From positions 1 through 12,588 of the forward strand of contig CAZHSI010000025.1 of assembly GCA_964535195.1 (NCBI GenBank): DNA of 12,588 nucleotides, written 5' to 3'. Source of the stretch: UBA9339 sp964535195 (lineage in GTDB: Bacteria; Pseudomonadota; Gammaproteobacteria; UBA9339). The notes beneath the pieces are model-generated. The model ran no database searches and was not told where the DNA came from. It saw nothing but the letters and a program-made list of their open reading frames with translations. Shown piece by piece: positions 1 through 6,620 of the stretch. The translations under genes and the position numbers were made by a program. Every line of letters starts with the position of its first letter. The stretch's first letter is position 1.

Positions 1-659
1 ACACCAAAAGCATCTTGCGTGGTTTCTCTCTTAAAAAGGTAAACACCTCTAGTATTACTTGTATCATCAAAAATAGTGCTGGTAATATTATTGCTTTTAG
101 CAAGATCTCCCATATTATATTTTTTTAAAATATTAACGTCAGGAATAATACAATTTTTTATATACTGGTTAAGCTCAGATTTTAGCTCAGGAGAACTGAT
201 ATTAAATTCGGTAGACAATCTAAAAAGTCTCGACCCAAAGAGCATACCAGTTTTGTTATATTGAAAATCCCCAGGTAAATGAAAAACCGATTCAAAAGCT
301 ATTGTTAAACCATGGCCAAAACTGGTAATAAGACTTGCTGGTACTCCAAGACCGTACGGGATATCATCTACAGTAAGATCCGCCCTATTGGGATCGGAAA
401 TATCAAAGATCTGTACTTTGACCCTTGTAAATGGACCAATCATTATCACCGCTACAACAAAGTAAACAATAAACCATCTAGCAAAAATGGTAATATCTCT
501 ACCACGAATATAAGAAACTGCAGTTCCTAAAATAGCAAAAACTATCGAAAGCTTAATCGCAGTAGCAAATGTTGTACTATTTAATAAATTAGCAACTGAA
601 TTTAAAACTTCTCTAGCAAGCTCACCATTTGCCGTTACATATATTGGCCAATTACTCAT
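1..659 (-). CDS. traG: TraG, N-terminal part (mating-pair stabilisation and pilus assembly), cut by window edge
   Basis: This inner-membrane protein of F-type systems acts in pilus assembly through its N-terminal part and in mating-pair stabilisation and entry exclusion through its periplasmic C-terminal part. Only 219 codons are in the window; F TraG is about 940 residues, so most of the protein lies beyond the left edge. Two hydrophobic segments are visible at about residues 31-51 and 60-77, followed by conserved-looking stretches DDIPYGLGVPASL and YNKTGMLFGS, which closely resemble F TraG. The ATG at 659 overlaps the traH stop codon (ATGA) and has a good GGAGGG ribosome site 5 bases upstream. 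The frame is open to the edge with no stop, so the gene appears intact as far as it can be seen. Confidence 0.93.
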   Translation of the reverse strand, partial: MSNWPIYVTANGELAREVLNSVANLLNSTTFATAIKLSIVFAILGTAVSYIRGRDITIFARWFIVYFVVAVIMIGPFTRVKVQIFDISDPNRADLTVDDIPYGLGVPASLITSFGHGLTIAFESVFHLPGDFQYNKTGMLFGSRLFRLSTEFNISSPELKSELNQYIKNCIIPDVNILKKYNMGDLAKSNNITSTIFDDTSNTRGVYLFKRETTQDAFG

Positions 660-2065
660 TGGTTCCCTCCAATAATATTTCTTAGCTGTCCGGATACTCT
701 AGAGGCTGTTTCTCTTTCAGCGCTTTTAGTATTTTCAATATGATTCATCAATTCTTGAATATCTTTTCGCGAATCGGCTTTAATACTATCTATATAAATT
801 CGCGATTGATGTATTTGATCAAGTAGTTGTTTATTAGTATCTGGAGGATAATCGGTGCCAGAAAGGCTATGCTCAACAATATCTAAAGTTTCAGTGAGAT
901 ATTCCTTAAGGATGCTTTTTGCAATGGCTTCAGAATAATCTACAAGACTAGTCGCGGTTACAGCATCTCCTGATGTTAAATGTACCTTAATAAACTCTAA
1001 AATAGGCAATTTTGTCATCGTTAAAAAACTCTTACTTTTACTCGATAAGCCTTCGGCATCTTTTCCCTTATCGCGCAAAGTATCATAGATATCATAAATT
1101 GCCTGATATACCTTATTGTATAAAGCATGTTCCTTAGTGATACTGAATTTGCCAAGATGTAGTTTTAAACAATCTATTTGATCATCACATCTATAAGCTT
1201 CGGCATCGCCGCCAACTAATATTGATTTTAAAATATTCTTATCTTTAGCAAGAGGACTAAAAATCTTCAATTTCCCTTCTTCATCGTAAACTATAGTTCC
1301 AGAAATCGACATGAAAAGCTCACGAAGATCATTATCTGTAATGAACTTTTTATTTTGTAACGCCTCCCAAATAAGATTTTTATTTTTCAAAATAGCTTTT
1401 TTGTAGTCTGGATCCTTTGCTGCATCTCTCATGACTTTTTCAGAATCAGGAGTTCCTTGTCCACATCCTTGTCGCGCTTCTGCCCAATCGGAAAACATAT
1501 TTTTCTTAACACCACCTGCATTTTTACATACTAAATTATTAGCAGCTTGGGTCTTTGGCCAAGCACCACCAACTAAACTTGAAGCCATTTCACAAGAGTT
1601 CATATTCATCGAATTAATATCTTGAACTACTTTTTGAGCCCACTTTAAAGTATGAGCAATCTGAGGCGTCATGGTTTCAAGCGCCAAATTCATAGCATAA
1701 CCTATGGCATTATTCATAATTTGTCGTAAAAATGTAACTAATGCTTCTGCTTTAATAAAAGAAAAACCACCTAAAAATAGATCAATACCACCACACCCAG
1801 CACGAACACTTGGTAAATCTATATGTACAAGCTCAATATTACGTACTCTATTTCTCATTACTACACCGCCACCAGAATAATACCCTGCAGCTTGCCCTTC
1901 ATATACACTAGCAATAGTCACATTTGAGTCATAGCCTAACTTATCAAAAAAGTACGTCAGATCTTCATTAACTCCAGCAAAGCAGTTAGTATATATAACT
2001 ACTAACAAAATAACTAAAAACTGGTATTTGATTCTAATAAATATCTTTCGTAGCATAGATTCCAT
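656..2065 (-). CDS. traH: TraH, pilus assembly protein
   Basis: A periplasmic/outer-membrane-associated protein of F-type systems needed for pilus assembly; in F it acts with TraF, TraU, TraW and TrbB. The 469-residue product is close to the F protein in length. It has an N-terminal signal peptide (hydrophobic at about 14-26, probable cleavage after NCFA near residue 30). Family-typical stretches follow: FFDKLGYDSNVT, VYEGQAAGYYSGG, AGCGGIDLFLGGFSFI and DINSMNMNSCEMA. Six cysteines remain in the mature part. The C-terminal end, from about 410, is charged and probably a coiled coil. The start at 2065 lies 9 bases after the trbB-like stop; an in-frame ATG at 2056 is an equally reasonable start, and neither has a strong ribosome site. 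The stop overlaps the traG start by 4 bases. Confidence 0.96.
   Translation of the reverse strand: MESMLRKIFIRIKYQFLVILLVVIYTNCFAGVNEDLTYFFDKLGYDSNVTIASVYEGQAAGYYSGGGVVMRNRVRNIELVHIDLPSVRAGCGGIDLFLGGFSFIKAEALVTFLRQIMNNAIGYAMNLALETMTPQIAHTLKWAQKVVQDINSMNMNSCEMASSLVGGAWPKTQAANNLVCKNAGGVKKNMFSDWAEARQGCGQGTPDSEKVMRDAAKDPDYKKAILKNKNLIWEALQNKKFITDNDLRELFMSISGTIVYDEEGKLKIFSPLAKDKNILKSILVGGDAEAYRCDDQIDCLKLHLGKFSITKEHALYNKVYQAIYDIYDTLRDKGKDAEGLSSKSKSFLTMTKLPILEFIKVHLTSGDAVTATSLVDYSEAIAKSILKEYLTETLDIVEHSLSGTDYPPDTNKQLLDQIHQSRIYIDSIKADSRKDIQELMNHIENTKSAERETASRVSGQLRNIIGGNQ
665..670 (-). promoter_or_regulatory. Ribosome binding site of traG
   Basis: GGAGGG on the minus strand, 5 bases before the traG ATG and lying inside the last codons of traH. 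It supports the traG start at 659 and suggests coupled translation of traH and traG. Confidence 0.75.
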
Positions 2066-2074
2066 TTGTTTTAA

Positions 2075-2680
2075 TTAATGCAGCCTTTGTAATTCTCTCT
2101 CTTTCTCCAACATCTTGGGGATCAATTGCTCCATACGCATGGTTAACTCTTGGTAAGTATGCATCCCGCTTGCTATAGGATAAACGTGCCCATTAATTTT
2201 ATTCCAAATAAAAAGAGTAGGCGTGGCAATTTTTGCACCTTTGCCAAAAAATTGATCAACAGTACCCTGATCTACCGGTACACTATCTGTAAATAATGGC
2301 GAAATTGACCCAGTATCACCAAAAGAAAAAGGTATTATTTTGATACCGCTATCTTGAGAATATTCTCTTAAGATTGGAGCAAATTCTATGCAATAACTAC
2401 AATCCGGTTCGTAAAAAAAGATAAATTCATATTCTTTTTTTAATAAACCAGCAGCTTGCCTATTTACACTCAAGTACTTCTTATTAATTTGTCGCTTGGG
2501 GAATTTAAGCGATATCGTTTTTTTCGATATCTCCTTATTTTTTGCATCTACACAAGGAATAGCCAATATATAAATTGGTAAACAAAATAATAAGAACATT
2601 TTAATCGGTAACATTAACAATTTATCTGATTTATTCATTTTACTTCTCAACTTTAATGATACAATTAGTAAAGCTCTCAT
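2075..2680 (-). CDS. trbB: TrbB-like periplasmic thioredoxin-fold protein with CxxC
   Basis: Probable disulfide-bond isomerase of the transfer system. The sequence has a hydrophobic export signal (about residues 24-42 of the longest form), then a thioredoxin fold with an active-site-like C94-S-Y-C97 in FYEPDCSYCIEF and a cis-proline loop IATPTLFIW (Pro154). Length (201) and position between traF and traH match F trbB, whose product is a periplasmic disulfide isomerase. Likely clients are the cysteine-rich TraN halves, TraU and TraH. The ATG at 2680 overlaps the upstream stop as TAATG. An internal ATG at 2638 (residue 15) gives a more ordinary signal peptide and has a weak GAGAAG upstream, so the true start may be there. 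It is the only one of three consecutive thioredoxin-fold proteins here that keeps both cysteines. Confidence 0.85.
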   Translation of the reverse strand: MRALLIVSLKLRSKMNKSDKLLMLPIKMFLLFCLPIYILAIPCVDAKNKEISKKTISLKFPKRQINKKYLSVNRQAAGLLKKEYEFIFFYEPDCSYCIEFAPILREYSQDSGIKIIPFSFGDTGSISPLFTDSVPVDQGTVDQFFGKGAKIATPTLFIWNKINGHVYPIASGMHTYQELTMRMEQLIPKMLEKERELQRLH

Positions 2681-3198
2681 TATCTTTTCTGCCTATATTC
2701 AGCAATAGCATTCATTTTATTTACTAATTTAGTAAATGAAATGTCACCAACTGAAACTGGAATAGCATGGGCATCGAACTGTTCTAAAAAAAGCACTGGT
2801 GTTTTAAACCTAGCATCTGCAGTACCAAAATATTTATCTAAAACCTCTAGTGTAGCAAATTTAGTATCTGGAAATTCCATAAGGGTATGATTATCTAAAG
2901 TATAAGCCTCTACCTCTAACCAAGCCTTATCGGCATATTCCTTGAGAGTTCTGGTAAAATTTATATTGTGAGTATCTTTCCCTTGATAAAAATAAATCAA
3001 CTTATCTTTCGAACTACGTTCATAAATATCTTTATGAATTATAGGAGAACGCTCTTCTTTTACTTTAGTTATTCTTTGGCCACCACCAAAAGTTCTAATT
3101 ACTTTTGAAAAAGAACTGTTTGGATTTTCAGCACAGGCAGATAAACCTAAAATTGCTAATATTAGAATTAAACTTTTCTTTATTTTATGGGACCACAT
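2680..3198 (-). CDS. Thioredoxin-fold lipoprotein without CxxC, TrbB/TraF-related
   Basis: I know no standard F-plasmid gene for this one. The 172-residue product has a lipoprotein signal with lipobox L-S-A-C (lipidated Cys22), then a linker and a thioredoxin-like domain from about residue 60. Where TrbB has its CxxC, this protein reads YFYQGKDTHNINF, with no cysteine; Cys22 is the only cysteine. The cis-proline loop is kept (FKTPVLFLE, about 131-139). The C-terminal stretch DKYFG...TPVLFLE...H.IP...G...T.L...M aligns well by eye with the neighbouring TrbB-like protein and, more weakly, with TraF. I infer a paralogue that lost redox activity and is anchored in a membrane, perhaps as a scaffold or chaperone. 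The start is supported by an AGGAG site. It lies 2 bases after traF and 1 base overlaps the next gene. Confidence 0.82.
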   Translation of the reverse strand: MWSHKIKKSLILILAILGLSACAENPNSSFSKVIRTFGGGQRITKVKEERSPIIHKDIYERSSKDKLIYFYQGKDTHNINFTRTLKEYADKAWLEVEAYTLDNHTLMEFPDTKFATLEVLDKYFGTADARFKTPVLFLEQFDAHAIPVSVGDISFTKLVNKMNAIAEYRQKR

Positions 3199-3200
3199 AT

Positions 3201-3989
3201 TTACTCTCCTTTTCTAAAATCTGTTGCTAATTGTAAAAATCTTGCTCGTAAACCAGTATACGAAATAAAACCATAATTTAATGGAATAGCTTTCTGTAAG
3301 GTAGGGTCTACCAAAATAAGTGCTGGAAAAAACTTTATCTTTAGTTTTTCTGCTTGCCCTTGATTTATTCTACTTTCTTTAAAGATTGGCAAACTCTTTC
3401 CATCTACTGTTACTGGTATTAAAGTTATGCCATAAGTACTACTAAAATCCTGAACCGTTGTTGCAAAGGCTTCATCAAGAGGATTGTTACCCCGATAGAA
3501 AAATAGTAATCCAAATGTTTTGCTATATTCTCTAACTGCTGCTTCCTCTTTTTTAATCTCTTCACCTTGTACTATATGCTGTGCAGCGTTTTGGTTCGGG
3601 TGCATTATACTAAAATCAAGTTCTGGATACTCTAATAAAGTCTTCTGCCACACATGACCAAATAAGGTAGCTTGGTTTACTACATAATTTTGTAACATAA
3701 TGTACTCTCTTAAGTTTTCAACAGTCGGGTAAAGTATTGCTTTAGCTTTTGTCTCATCTACAATTTTACGCAATATTAATATTTGCTCAACCGCTGTATT
3801 CTCTTTCTTAGGTACTTTATTTTTTGTTTCCGCTTTTTTATGTCCCTTTTTACTTCTTGCTAAAAAATAAGCTTCATTATACCAATGCCACCCTTTTGCT
3901 TTTGTTTCAGCTAACACAGCCATTCCCCAAAAATATGGATTAAAAATAAAAAATAATAATAAAAAAACCTTACTTCTTCGTCCGGTCAT
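3201..3989 (-). CDS. traF: TraF, periplasmic pilus assembly protein
   Basis: A periplasmic protein required for F-type pilus assembly. The 262-residue product has a signal peptide (probable cleavage after VLA near residue 27), then the family-typical GWHWYNE at 33-39, an alpha-helical middle with AILYPTVENLREYIMLQNY, and a C-terminal thioredoxin-like domain (FFYRGNNPLDE at 163-173, FFPALILVDP at 220-229, NYGFIS near 238-243). Like F TraF it has no CxxC, and in fact it contains no cysteine at all, so it cannot be a redox enzyme. Length and order match F TraF very closely. The ATG at 3989 overlaps the end of the upstream TraN-half gene by 20 bases. The ribosome site is weak (AAAGATTTTT before the ATG), so translation probably depends on coupling. 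Confidence 0.96.
   Translation of the reverse strand: MTGRRSKVFLLLFFIFNPYFWGMAVLAETKAKGWHWYNEAYFLARSKKGHKKAETKNKVPKKENTAVEQILILRKIVDETKAKAILYPTVENLREYIMLQNYVVNQATLFGHVWQKTLLEYPELDFSIMHPNQNAAQHIVQGEEIKKEEAAVREYSKTFGLLFFYRGNNPLDEAFATTVQDFSSTYGITLIPVTVDGKSLPIFKESRINQGQAEKLKIKFFPALILVDPTLQKAIPLNYGFISYTGLRARFLQLATDFRKGE
3204..3210 (-). promoter_or_regulatory. Ribosome binding site of the thioredoxin-fold lipoprotein gene
   Basis: AGGAGAG on the minus strand, with its AGGAG core 7 bases before the ATG at 3198. It is formed by the last two sense codons of traF, directly before the TAA stop, which fixes the start of the lipoprotein gene and suggests coupling to traF translation. Confidence 0.75.
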
Positions 3990-5034
3990 AAAAATCTTTA
4001 ATTCTACCAGCAGCTTGTTGTTGAGAAGTAACTGTATTGCTAACCGAACGTCTCTTCATTTGATCATAACTTACTTTTGTTGTAGCTTCCTTAAATCTGG
4101 TTTCTGGATGATTAGCCTTATTTTGAATATTCATTAAATCATCTGTAAGTTCACTAAAATCTATCAAATCAAATTTTATTTGGTTTAACTCTTCCGGAGT
4201 TATCCCTCGACAATTGGGAGAAGAACTATCTCCACCAACATTGCCAAAGCTAATACCCAACTGATCTTTTCTGCCTTTTTCTTGAATAATCCGCGCTATT
4301 TTTGATGGAAAAACACAATATACATAATGCTCTGAAGTACATTTACCAAGTACTTTATTATAACAATAATCCCCAACACTAACCGCAAGACCTGCCCCAC
4401 GTTTTTGAGCTAGTTCTTTTTCTTCTGCATCACAAGAAGCAAACACTCCTTCGCCCCAACCACCACCACTTATACCACAACAGTTTTTAAAGTTAGCAAT
4501 GTTCTTAGAGCATTCCATAGCTTTGCCTGTAAAAATATAAGGATTTTTAACTGTGTCTTGGTCCTTATTATTCTCTTTAAATTCTTTAGCTGCTTCGGCC
4601 AGTACTGCAAGATTTGAAGCGGCCTTCCCAAAACTTTCCCTTGAGCTTTTAACATTGGTAACTTGAGCACAATTACCATCAGCGCAAAAGGCATTCTCTA
4701 AACAAATGTTTTCTTCAACCTCTTTGCATTCATTTGTCGGACATTTAAATGTTTCATCTTGTGCTACACAGGAATTATTCCATGTGGCTCTGCAGCTAGC
4801 ACCAATTTGATAACAATTTTTCGCACGCAATTCTTCACAGTTGTTATCAGTATCTGCTTTACATTCATAAGTTACTTGATATTTCCAACAATCAAGAGTA
4901 AGCGGTAACCCATAAAAATATTTAGTGCTTCCTGATTCAATACACACCTTTTGCGCAGAGTTACATTTGACTTCTGCATACCCTTGTTGGAAAACCAGGA
5001 ATAATATAATTATGGGATAAGTTCTATATCTCAT
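3970..5034 (-). CDS. traN: TraN C-terminal half as a separate secreted protein
   Basis: TraN is the outer-membrane protein that stabilises mating pairs by contacting a recipient surface protein. This 354-residue product matches its C-terminal half. It starts with its own signal peptide (MRYRTYP..., cleavage after QQGYA near residue 20), followed by a dense cysteine region (13 cysteines, residues 24-122) containing the TraN-type GLPLTLDCWKYQVTYEC. The conserved end has CCGISGGGWGEG, EEKELAQKR, VGDYCYNKVLGKC and YCVFPSKIARIIQEKGR. The mature protein has 21 cysteines, an odd number. I chose the ATG at 5034 because the signal peptide begins there and a GGAGGAG site lies 10 bases upstream; the frame is open to an earlier ATG at 5088, but that adds 18 residues in front of the signal peptide. 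It overlaps the preceding half by 11 bases in another frame. Confidence 0.88.
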   Translation of the reverse strand: MRYRTYPIIILFLVFQQGYAEVKCNSAQKVCIESGSTKYFYGLPLTLDCWKYQVTYECKADTDNNCEELRAKNCYQIGASCRATWNNSCVAQDETFKCPTNECKEVEENICLENAFCADGNCAQVTNVKSSRESFGKAASNLAVLAEAAKEFKENNKDQDTVKNPYIFTGKAMECSKNIANFKNCCGISGGGWGEGVFASCDAEEKELAQKRGAGLAVSVGDYCYNKVLGKCTSEHYVYCVFPSKIARIIQEKGRKDQLGISFGNVGGDSSSPNCRGITPEELNQIKFDLIDFSELTDDLMNIQNKANHPETRFKEATTKVSYDQMKRRSVSNTVTSQQQAAGRIKDFYDRTKK

Positions 5035-5974
5035 GACAATTAATCTCCTCCCAAGACTCAACAACAGGCTCTTTAGCTTGATTATCAATATATAAAGTTA
5101 GATAACCAGGCCATTGACAATTACAACCATCAGAACGTTCAGCAACTAAAGTATAAGTCTCATCTCTATTACCAGAAGGAGCAATATCAAAAGATATCCC
5201 ATTATCCATATGTGCATGTTGGTATATAATATTACCAGTAGTTTCATTTTTTGCTGACACATAAAAATAACCATGGCGAGACCCAGCAACTTCAACCCGC
5301 GCAGCTCTAAATTTGGGGATAACAACTTGGTGAGAGCCTATATCAAATCGACCAATAAGGCACTCTTCCCTACCATTTGGTCTAACCCTCTTTTGACATC
5401 CAGGGTATGGCAAATCCTTAATAACAACCTTTGGTTGATGCTCACAGATTTTTTGTAAAGCGCGTAACTGTTCGTTACATTTTTTTTCAATAGCAGAGAC
5501 TGTTGTACAATGTTTTACTTTCTTTTTTTGGCAGTTAGCTTGACTATCAACAGCAATCCTCGCATGCGCCTCCGGATTATTTTCTATTTCCTTTGCCGTT
5601 TTAATTATAGGATCATTCTTATCAATCTTAACTACTGGTCTTGTCTGAAAACTATGAGTAACTATTTTACCAGGATATTTATTAAGGTCTTCCTGCCCGC
5701 TAGGTGAAGCTTCTTTTGTTGCCAAACGTTCCATTTCTATAGTATCTAATTGCCCTTCTCGATAATGACTTCCCTGTGCAGGATTAGCAGTATAGCCATC
5801 AATTTTATCCTCAACTTTGTGCTCTGCAGATTTTTTAAGCGCCACATCTTTTAATGCAGGAGCCTCCTGCAAAAATTCATTAAATCTTTCATTAAAAGAT
5901 TTTTCAGCATAACTTTGTGATATAGTAAATATACAAAAAACCACGTTAATTATTTTTAACTTAAAAAATCTCAT
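5024..5974 (-). CDS. traN: TraN N-terminal half as a separate secreted protein
   Basis: This 316-residue product corresponds to the N-terminal part of TraN. It has a signal peptide (cleavage after SQSYA near residue 23) and a charged, low-complexity stretch up to about 145. A cysteine-containing region follows (six cysteines, residues 148-205, including CTTVSAIEKKC), then a predicted beta-rich domain with GYFYVSAKNETTGNIIYQHA and a C-N-C motif at 284-286. It stops just after ESWEEINCHEI, which is where an intact TraN would continue into the CxE..T...G.P...DCW block carried by the next gene. The mature half has nine cysteines, an odd number. The start overlaps the trbC stop (ATGA). Full-length F TraN is about 600 residues; the two halves together make about 670. 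I cannot say whether this half alone reaches the outer membrane. Confidence 0.85.
   Translation of the reverse strand: MRFFKLKIINVVFCIFTISQSYAEKSFNERFNEFLQEAPALKDVALKKSAEHKVEDKIDGYTANPAQGSHYREGQLDTIEMERLATKEASPSGQEDLNKYPGKIVTHSFQTRPVVKIDKNDPIIKTAKEIENNPEAHARIAVDSQANCQKKKVKHCTTVSAIEKKCNEQLRALQKICEHQPKVVIKDLPYPGCQKRVRPNGREECLIGRFDIGSHQVVIPKFRAARVEVAGSRHGYFYVSAKNETTGNIIYQHAHMDNGISFDIAPSGNRDETYTLVAERSDGCNCQWPGYLTLYIDNQAKEPVVESWEEINCHEI
5045..5051 (-). promoter_or_regulatory. Ribosome binding site deciding the start of the TraN C-terminal half
   Basis: GGAGGAG on the minus strand, 10 bases before the ATG at 5034 and inside the end of the upstream TraN half. With the signal peptide beginning exactly at this ATG, it argues that the downstream half is translated on its own and is not the debris of a frameshift. 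Confidence 0.75.
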
Positions 5975-6612
5975 AATTTTTTTCTCTCAAGAATCTTTCC
6001 TGCTTCTTTGGCGTACTCTCCTTTCTCAGCAATTATAGTTAACGCCCTTTTTAGCGGAATGTTGCCATACATTAAATCATAACTGCTGCTTTCATCGTTC
6101 TTAGTTACTAAAAAAGCAGGAACAGCTTTGATATTATATTTCCTAAACCAAATAGGATTAATCAACATTCCTCCTTTATTATTTTCTTTAGTTAGCGCCA
6201 AAATCTTATTTGCAGTTTCTCTGAAAGAATTGTTATATAACCCTCGAATAACCACAGGAACATTATAATAAGAAGCATCAGAGACAATCTGTTTAAGACT
6301 TGGCTCCGGCATACTAAATGAAACAAATACTGCACATTTATCTACTGGCTTAATGTTCTGATGAATTTGTGTTTTTAAACCATTTAAATTTTGAATACTA
6401 GCTAAATTAGCTTTAGTATAAAATTGCTTATGTTTTTGTTCTGTTTCATTTACAATCTTACTTTTAATTAATACATTTTTAACCGCAACTTCACTATCTT
6501 TGATCCCTTGCTTAATAATTTGCTGTAAACTCTCTGTTCTAACATTTTCTGCAAAAACAAAAGTTGATAATAAAAAAATAAGACAAATAAATATTAATTT
6601 AATAGTAGCCAT
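5971..6612 (-). CDS. trbC: TrbC, periplasmic pilus assembly protein
   Basis: A periplasmic protein of F-type systems that works with TraW and TraU in pilus assembly. With the start at 6612 the product is 213 residues, almost the length of F TrbC. It has a clean signal peptide (cleavage after FVFA near residue 21), a helical region, and the family signature CAVFVSFSMPEPSLKQIV at 93-110. A thioredoxin-like end follows, with INPIWFRKYNIKAVPAFLV at 151-169. It lacks a CxxC. I prefer 6612, which lies 8 bases after the traU stop and gives a normal signal peptide, over the in-frame ATG at 6636, which would add eight residues in front of it and overlap traU. The stop overlaps the next gene by 4 bases. 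Confidence 0.94.
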   Translation of the reverse strand: MATIKLIFICLIFLLSTFVFAENVRTESLQQIIKQGIKDSEVAVKNVLIKSKIVNETEQKHKQFYTKANLASIQNLNGLKTQIHQNIKPVDKCAVFVSFSMPEPSLKQIVSDASYYNVPVVIRGLYNNSFRETANKILALTKENNKGGMLINPIWFRKYNIKAVPAFLVTKNDESSSYDLMYGNIPLKRALTIIAEKGEYAKEAGKILERKKL

Positions 6613-6620
6613 ATTATTTC

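Noticed and set aside
76..530. Two plus-strand open frames of 62 and 72 codons
   Set aside because: They lie opposite traG, whose minus-strand reading is conserved and uninterrupted, and they show no family resemblance or ribosome site.
1431..1625. Plus-strand open frame opposite traH
   Set aside because: It is a shadow of the conserved traH reading frame.
4470..4694. Minus-strand open frame of 74 codons inside the TraN C-terminal half
   Set aside because: It is an alternate frame of a strongly conserved cysteine-rich region and has no ribosome site or recognisable content.
5024..5034. Simple frameshift or sequencing error breaking traN
   Set aside because: The downstream frame begins with a complete signal peptide and ribosome site at the break, which an indel would not produce. 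It still deserves a read check.
5035..5088. Longer start (ATG at 5088) for the TraN C-terminal half
   Set aside because: It would put 18 basic and leucine-rich residues before a good signal peptide and overlap the first half by 65 bases; the ATG at 5034 has the better ribosome site and a standard signal peptide.
5273..5707. Plus-strand open frames of 61 and 65 codons opposite the TraN N-terminal half
   Set aside because: They are shadows of the minus-strand gene without any supporting signal.
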